Source: Caryophanales bacterium UBA4694 (GTDB taxonomy: Bacteria; Bacillota_I; Bacilli_A; RFN20; CAG-288). Taken from it: a DNA stretch of 63,964 nt. A model generated the notes under the pieces. The model did no database searches, was not told the origin of the DNA, and saw only the letters and a program-made list of their open reading frames with translations. The stretch is from positions 1 to 63,964 of the forward strand of contig DHKM01000012.1 in the NCBI GenBank assembly GCA_002404835.1, written 5' to 3'. The translations under genes and the position numbers were made by a program. Of the stretch, positions 59,154-63,964 are shown in pieces. Position 1 is the first letter of the stretch, and the number at the start of each line of letters is the position of its first letter.

Positions 59154-59798
59154 ATGCAGCAGAAAATAGATCTTATTTTAAAAAATGAACAAAAAGATTT
59201 TTTCCTTGACTCTTGTTCATCTCAAAAATTGAAACTTGTTTATAAAGTTGCTAAAGGTATTGAATTCAAAGTCGTAGTAGTCGATTTTTCCACTAAAGAC
59301 TTTAATTTCGATTTAGAAATTGAACTTGAAGAAGATTCTTCTTCAATAGTTAAATTATCTTCTGTTTGCTTGGATTGCAAAAAACATTTTACTGTAAATG
59401 TTACTCATAAAGGTAAAAATTCATTTTCCAGAACTATAATGTCTGGAATCAATTGCGGCAAAGGAAGTCTTCGGTTTTTAGGTAATTCATTAATAATTAA
59501 TGGTGCTACTGGTAGCGACACTAGACAAGAAGGAAAAATCACAAATCTTTCTCCTGATGCTATTAGCGAAGTTTCACCAGCTCTTTTGATTAAAGAAAAT
59601 GATGTTAAGGCCAGCCATGGCGCTGCCTTAGGTGCTTATAATCCTGATGTGATTTTTTATTTAATGAGCCGTGGGCTTTCACTAGCGGAATCAAAAAAAT
59701 TGATTATGGTCGGAAATGTTTATCCAATCATTGATTCTTTGCAAGACGAATCCGCTAAACAAAAAGCAAAATCTTATATGGAGGCTTTGAGTTTATGA
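59154..59798 (+). CDS. sufD: Short SufD-like scaffold protein
   Basis: 214 residues from ATG 59154 (AAGGAAAG upstream), half the size of normal SufD (about 430). Only the beta-helix core and C-terminal part remain: RQEGKITNLSPDAISEVSPALLIKENDVKASHGAALGAYNPDVIFYLMSRGL, with the conserved SHG and YLMSRG. The N-terminal helical domain is missing. Position between sufC and sufS and the motif set identify it as SufD. The stop overlaps the sufS start (ATGA). Confidence 0.88.
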   Translation: MQQKIDLILKNEQKDFFLDSCSSQKLKLVYKVAKGIEFKVVVVDFSTKDFNFDLEIELEEDSSSIVKLSSVCLDCKKHFTVNVTHKGKNSFSRTIMSGINCGKGSLRFLGNSLIINGATGSDTRQEGKITNLSPDAISEVSPALLIKENDVKASHGAALGAYNPDVIFYLMSRGLSLAESKKLIMVGNVYPIIDSLQDESAKQKAKSYMEALSL

Positions 59799-61021
59799 TT
59801 CGGGTCAATGAAATAAGAAAAGATTTTCCTATGTTCAGGAATGGTTCAACTTTTGAGGGTAAACCACTTCATTATTTGGATAATGCGGCCACATCTTTTA
59901 AACCTTATTCTGTGATTAAAGCTGTGGAACATTATTATGAGGATATTACAGCAAACACAAATCGTGGAGATTATTCTCTTGCTCATGCAGCTGATGTAGC
60001 ATATAAAAATGCAAGAAAAACCGTTGCACAGTTTATTAATGCTGATTTAGAGGAGGTATGTTTCACATCTGGAGATACCATGGGATTAAATGAAATAGCC
60101 TATGGGTTGACGCACTTATTAAAACCAGACGATGAAATTGTTCTTTCATTCGCTGAACATGCAAGCAACGTTTTACCTTGGTTTCGAATCAGTAAATATA
60201 CTGGTGCTAAAATTGTTTATGTGCCATTGACAACAGATGGTAGAGTCACCATTGAAAATTTGGCTAGGGTTTTAAATGAAAAAACAAGGATTGTTTCTTT
60301 GGCTGGAGTGACCAATGTTTTAGGTTATCCTTTGCCTGTTAAGGAACTTTGTGCACTGACACATTCTTTTCATGCCATTTTCATCGAGGATGGTGCACAA
60401 AGTGTTCCTCACTACAAAACTGATGTGAGGGATACAGATGTTGATTTTCTTGTTTTTTCCGGACATAAAATGTTAGGACCTACCGGAATTGGTGTCATGT
60501 ATGGAAAAAAGAGAATGCTTGAACTTCTCCATCCGATTTTTATGGGTGGAGAAATGAACGCACGTTTTCATTCTAATTTTGAATATACACTGAAAGATAT
60601 TCCAGATCGATTTGAAGCTGGAACAGTAAACATTGCAGGGGCATTAGGTTTAGCTAAAGCGTGTGAATATCTTCAAAAAATTGGTTTTGACAATATTGAA
60701 GAACATGAAAAGAAACTTAAAGCTTTGGCTGTTTCTGGTTTATTGAAGAATGGAAATTGTACTATATATAACCCGGAAATGGATGGCGGAATAGTTACAT
60801 TTAATGTAAATGGTGTTTTTGCTCAAGATGCTGCATCTTATCTTGGAAGTAAGGGTGTTTTTGTCCGTAGTGGAAACCATTGTGCTAAAATTTTGCCTGA
60901 ATTTTTACATGTGGATGCTACAATTCGTGCTTCTTTTTACATTTATAATGACGAAAATGATGTTCAGGCCCTTGTTGATGCAAGTAAACATGCGGAGGAC
61001 TTTTTAGATGTCTTTTTCTGA
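59795..61021 (+). CDS. sufS: SufS-type cysteine desulfurase
   Basis: 408 residues; class V PLP enzyme that takes sulfur from cysteine. PLP Lys225 lies in FSGHKMLGPTGIG and the persulfide Cys363 in VRSGNHCAKI, where the usual motif is RTGHHCAQP. Other marks: HYLDNAATSFKP, FAEHASNVLPW and EDGAQSVPHY. The conserved start FPMF and length fit SufS. The 3' end overlaps sufU by 14 nt. Confidence 0.96.
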   Translation: MIRVNEIRKDFPMFRNGSTFEGKPLHYLDNAATSFKPYSVIKAVEHYYEDITANTNRGDYSLAHAADVAYKNARKTVAQFINADLEEVCFTSGDTMGLNEIAYGLTHLLKPDDEIVLSFAEHASNVLPWFRISKYTGAKIVYVPLTTDGRVTIENLARVLNEKTRIVSLAGVTNVLGYPLPVKELCALTHSFHAIFIEDGAQSVPHYKTDVRDTDVDFLVFSGHKMLGPTGIGVMYGKKRMLELLHPIFMGGEMNARFHSNFEYTLKDIPDRFEAGTVNIAGALGLAKACEYLQKIGFDNIEEHEKKLKALAVSGLLKNGNCTIYNPEMDGGIVTFNVNGVFAQDAASYLGSKGVFVRSGNHCAKILPEFLHVDATIRASFYIYNDENDVQALVDASKHAEDFLDVFF

Positions 61022-61463
61022 TAATCAGGATATGCTTCGTGAGATTATTATCGATAATTATAAATATCCACGAAATTTTAGAGAAACAAATGATCCTAGT
61101 TATGTGACTGTCCACATGGATAGCGATAGTTGTATTGATGATATTTACATTCAATTAAAAGTTGATGGAAATAGAATTGCAGATTGCATTTGGCATGGCA
61201 AGGGATGTTCTATTTCAACGGCTTCCAGTTCAATCATGACTGAAATAATCAAAGGAAAAACGATTGGTGAAGCAAAAAAATTAATGAGTGAATTCAATAA
61301 TATGCTTGCGGGAAGGGAATTTGACGAAGAGGCTTTAGGTGAAGCAATTTGCTTTGTGAACGTGAATCGCCAACCTTCTCGTATCACTTGTGCAAATATT
61401 TCTTGGAGAGGACTGAAAAAAGTATTTGATGAATTGGAGGACGAACATGGAAAACAAAGATGA
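61008..61463 (+). CDS. sufU: SufU zinc-dependent sulfur transfer protein
   Basis: 151 residues. Takes persulfide sulfur from SufS by zinc-ligand swapping. Zinc ligands: Cys in DSCIDDIYI (with the Asp two residues on), Cys in GKGCSISTASSS and the last Cys in ITCANISW. Gram-positive Suf systems use SufU in place of SufE. It overlaps both neighbours. Confidence 0.95.
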   Translation: MSFSDNQDMLREIIIDNYKYPRNFRETNDPSYVTVHMDSDSCIDDIYIQLKVDGNRIADCIWHGKGCSISTASSSIMTEIIKGKTIGEAKKLMSEFNNMLAGREFDEEALGEAICFVNVNRQPSRITCANISWRGLKKVFDELEDEHGKQR

Positions 61464-62859
61464 ATTAAACTTGCTTGATTCTGATGATAGAGCAAAATAT
61501 GAATTCAAAGATAAGGATATTTCCATATTTAGGACGCCGAAAGGTTTAGATGAATCCACTGTTCGCCTGATTTCGAAAATGAAGGGCGAACCGAAATTTA
61601 TGTTGGATTTTAGGCTTAAATCTTTAAAAGAATTTTTTAATCATCCTCAACCAAAATTCGGTCCCAATTTAGATTTTATTGATTTTCAGGATTATACCTA
61701 TTACACTAAAGTTTCAAATGGAATAGCTGAAAATTGGGACGATGTTCCAGATACGGTAAAAAAGACCTTCGATAAGCTAGGCATTCCTGAAGCTGAACAA
61801 AAATATTTAAGTGGCGTAACTACACAATATGAGAGTGAAGCAGTTTATTCGAATATGCTTAAAGAAGTGGAAGACAAAGGAGTTGTTTTTTTAGATACAG
61901 ATACAGGTCTGAAATTATATCCTGAAATCTTTAAAAAATACTTTGGTAAACTTGTTCCCCCACAGGACAATAAATATGCTGCTTTGAATAGCGCAGTTTG
62001 GTCAGGAGGAAGTTTTATTTATGTTCCAAAAGGAGTAAAGCTTGATAAACCCTTACAATCTTATTTTAGAATCAATAATAAGAGAAGCGGACAGTTCGAA
62101 AGAACATTGATTATTGTTGATGATGATGCCGAACTTAATTATGTCGAAGGTTGTACAGCTCCTATGTATTCGAAAGAATCTTTACATGCGGCAATTGTTG
62201 AAATTTTTGTTGGAAAACGGGCAAAAATGAGATATACAACGATTCAAAATTGGTCAAATTCCATTTTGAATTTAGTAACACAGCGTGCTTTGGTTGACGA
62301 TGATGGTCTAATGGAATGGGTTGATGGGAATATCGGATCTAAGTTATGTATGAAATATCCTTGTTGTGTTCTGAAAGGTGATAGAGCTAGGGGTTCAACA
62401 ATATCCGTTGCGGTTGCCGGCGAAGGACAATTTCAGGATACTGGAGCCAAAATGATTCATCTCGGAAAGGATACCTCTTCTACTATTATTTCTAAATCAA
62501 TTGCTAGAAATGGGGGGACTTCTAATTTTAGAGGTCAAATCCAAATCGCAAACCATGCTACGGGGAGTAAAGCTCATGAAGAGTGCGACACCTTAATTTT
62601 AGATAATTATAGTTATAGTGATACTATTCCTAATAATGAAGTTCATAATTCAACATCTTATCTTGAACATGAAGCAAGTGTATCCAAAATCAGTGAAGAT
62701 CAGCTTTTTTATTTAATGAGCCGTGGCCTAAATAAAGAACAAGCAACACAAATGATCGTTATGGGTTTCTTGGAACCATTTAGTAAGGAACTTCCAATGG
62801 AATATGCAGTGGAGCTGAATCAACTGATAAAATTTGATATGAAAGGAAGCATTGGTTGA
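61447..62859 (+). CDS. sufB: Fe-S cluster scaffold protein SufB
   Basis: 470 residues from ATG 61447 with GGAGGAC ahead; the longer reading lies in sufU. SufB marks: PKGLDESTVRLISKMKGEPKFM, YESEAVYSNMLKE, NSAVWSGGSFIYVPKGV, YVEGCTAPMYS, MRYTTIQNWSNSILNLVTQRA, HLGKDTSSTIISKSI, and YLMSRGLNKEQATQMIV. Last gene of the operon, followed by a strong terminator. Confidence 0.97.
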   Translation: MENKDELNLLDSDDRAKYEFKDKDISIFRTPKGLDESTVRLISKMKGEPKFMLDFRLKSLKEFFNHPQPKFGPNLDFIDFQDYTYYTKVSNGIAENWDDVPDTVKKTFDKLGIPEAEQKYLSGVTTQYESEAVYSNMLKEVEDKGVVFLDTDTGLKLYPEIFKKYFGKLVPPQDNKYAALNSAVWSGGSFIYVPKGVKLDKPLQSYFRINNKRSGQFERTLIIVDDDAELNYVEGCTAPMYSKESLHAAIVEIFVGKRAKMRYTTIQNWSNSILNLVTQRALVDDDGLMEWVDGNIGSKLCMKYPCCVLKGDRARGSTISVAVAGEGQFQDTGAKMIHLGKDTSSTIISKSIARNGGTSNFRGQIQIANHATGSKAHEECDTLILDNYSYSDTIPNNEVHNSTSYLEHEASVSKISEDQLFYLMSRGLNKEQATQMIVMGFLEPFSKELPMEYAVELNQLIKFDMKGSIG

Positions 62860-62986
62860 AACGTACCAAAAAGCATAATTAGGATTTTTTGTAGTAAAAG
62901 TTTACTGCAATTGATGAATCGAGTTGTTTTTTAGAAAATAACAAACCATAAAACATTTTGTGAATAGAAAACCATAGCAAAAGAAT

Positions 62987-63032
62987 ACCATCCATAACTA
63001 ACTTCTTATGTTAGTTTAATGGATGGTTTTTC
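62987..63032 (+). terminator. Intrinsic terminator of the suf operon
   Basis: ACCATCCAT and AACTAAC (62987-63002) pair with GTTAGTT and ATGGATGGT (63010-63027), with a two-base bulge, followed by TTTTTCT. It lies about 130 nt after sufB. Confidence 0.85.
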
Positions 63033-63053
63033 TATTTGCTTGAAATTGGAGAA

Positions 63054-63287
63054 ATGAGTAAGAAAAGATTTACGGAAGAACAAAAGGGAAGTCTTAGGCA
63101 GCAATGAGAACATAAATTGGTTTGTGTAACGGAAAAAATACATCGTGTTTGAGATGGATTTAAGCGACTCTGTTTGGAAGAAGTAAAAAATCAACGCCTA
63201 ACTAAACTTCATTGATTGCTGATTCATCATCGATGTTATCAAGTTCGAAAAAGGAATTCCTACGTAAATGGACAAGTGACATATTAG
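63054..63287 (+). pseudogene. Decayed IS3-type transposase N-terminus (helix-turn-helix protein)
   Basis: From ATG 63054 the frame reads MSKKRFTEEQKGSLRQQ, stop, EHKLVCVTEKIHRV, stop, DGFKRLCLEEVKNQRLTKLH, stop and then more until TAG 63287. The pattern FTEEQ...VTEK...FKR..LEE recalls the first protein of IS3-family elements (HTH orfA). Three in-frame TGA codons show it is dead. No terminal inverted repeats were seen. The match is from memory of the family, not a search. Confidence 0.45.
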
Positions 63288-63964
63288 TATTTAGGATACT
63301 ATATTGTGATTTTAGTAAAAAATAGATCTTATGAGGTAGAAACTTATTCATTTTATTAAAAAATACGATGAACTAGATAAGGACTTGGATACTTGTAGAT
63401 AAAGGTTTTTCCATTATTTTGCATCAGCGCGGGTAGAAGTAAAATTAACTGTTGTATGTTTGATTAAAAAAATTGGACTGCATGAAAATCTTACTGTCCA
63501 TAAAAATAAAAACTAGTCGATGCTTAAACTCAAAATTTTGGTGTCAAATGTTTCTTATAAGGTAAAACTTATAGAATTAAAGAAATTTTTCAAGAAAATA
63601 ATACGGAAAAAAGTTAGAGTATTGCCTCTGGCACTAGAACAGCAAGCATAAATCAGATTATAGGGCTAAATGATAGAAATAACTTCTTTTAGAGCTCCTC
63701 GTTCACATCATGGCAATTTTAACCATAATAGTTGGATGCAAAGAAATGTTCCCGGGTAATGGACAACAGGTAATAAAAAAGGTTTGATTATAATAAAGAC
63801 TATTTACTTGGTTAATTTCTAATAAAAAAGGTATATCTTATTTAAAACAAACAAAATATTAGGCGGTATAAGAAGGAATTAATTGTTATATGCTAAATTT
63901 TATCGATTTTCACTTAACAGGGGCTTGGAAATTTAAATTAATAAACCTTGGTTTGCACAGGTGA
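63288..63964. other. AT-rich non-coding stretch, possibly more decayed mobile element
   Basis: No ORF above 60 codons with plausible composition, no tRNA, no repeat array. Stops occur in all frames. It may contain further remains of the transposase next to it, but I could not match any segment. Confidence 0.4.

Noticed and set aside
63054..63287. UGA read as tryptophan (all three internal stops in the transposase-like frame are TGA)
   Set aside because: Many intact genes here end in TGA with ATGA overlaps (for example cas9, the phnC/phnE joints, marR/ABC), so the standard code is in use.

Overview
The window looks like chromosome of a low-GC Gram-positive bacterium (Bacillota, class Bacilli; an Erysipelotrichales/RF39-like gut or rumen lineage is my inference). 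Support: the order pcrA-ligA-gatCAB, a SufC-D-S-U-B iron-sulfur operon with SufU, ParA/ParB, many lipobox lipoproteins, a PrsA-like foldase, strong GGAGG ribosome-binding sites, and ordinary use of TGA as stop. Species cannot be fixed from sequence alone.

Layout. 1-5.3 kb: the end of a CRISPR array, then cas2, cas1 and a 1272-residue cas9 on the minus strand, with a tracrRNA on the plus strand just upstream of cas9. This is a type II system without csn2 (II-C layout). 5.4-8.6 kb: thyA, dfrA, an HD hydrolase and a PLP aminotransferase. 8.8-11.8 kb: an iron-complex-type ABC importer. 11.7-14.7 kb: GH36 alpha-galactosidase and a NUDIX hydrolase. 14.8-19.3 kb: a phosphonate-type ABC importer with unusual extensions and a probable attenuator. 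19.3-25 kb: RluA, an anchored protein of unknown function, and a Trk potassium system. 25-30.6 kb: a membrane protein and a hexuronate-type sugar cluster (GH2, SDR oxidoreductase, UxuA, AraC regulator). 30.7-37.4 kb: TetR/membrane protein/MscS and MarR/heterodimeric ABC exporter operons. 37.4-40.6 kb: small membrane proteins, an esterase and a MATE pump. 40.7-48.3 kb: pcrA-ligA and gatCAB. 48.4-52 kb: a TetR regulator, then tgt-queA-queH for queuosine. 52-53.5 kb: parAB on the minus strand. 53.6-58.2 kb: two large lipoproteins and a HIT protein. 58.3-62.9 kb: the suf operon, then a strong terminator and 1.1 kb of AT-rich sequence with a decayed transposase-like gene.

The strongest points for a second look are: the CRISPR locus, where repeats carry an extended -10 promoter-like element and the anti-repeat shows that crRNA is read opposite to the cas genes; a terminator/antiterminator pair in the phn leader; EF-hand loops in PhnD and coiled-coil N-termini on both PhnE permeases; at least nine genes whose -10 box lies only 6-8 nt before the start codon, implying leaderless mRNAs; a ParB that has lost its usual CTP-binding motif; and a pair of very large foldase-like lipoproteins.

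By eye, codon third positions are C-rich from about 5.4 to 35 kb and become steadily more A/T-rich toward the suf end; the cas genes are AT-rich as an island. No tRNA or rRNA gene was found.
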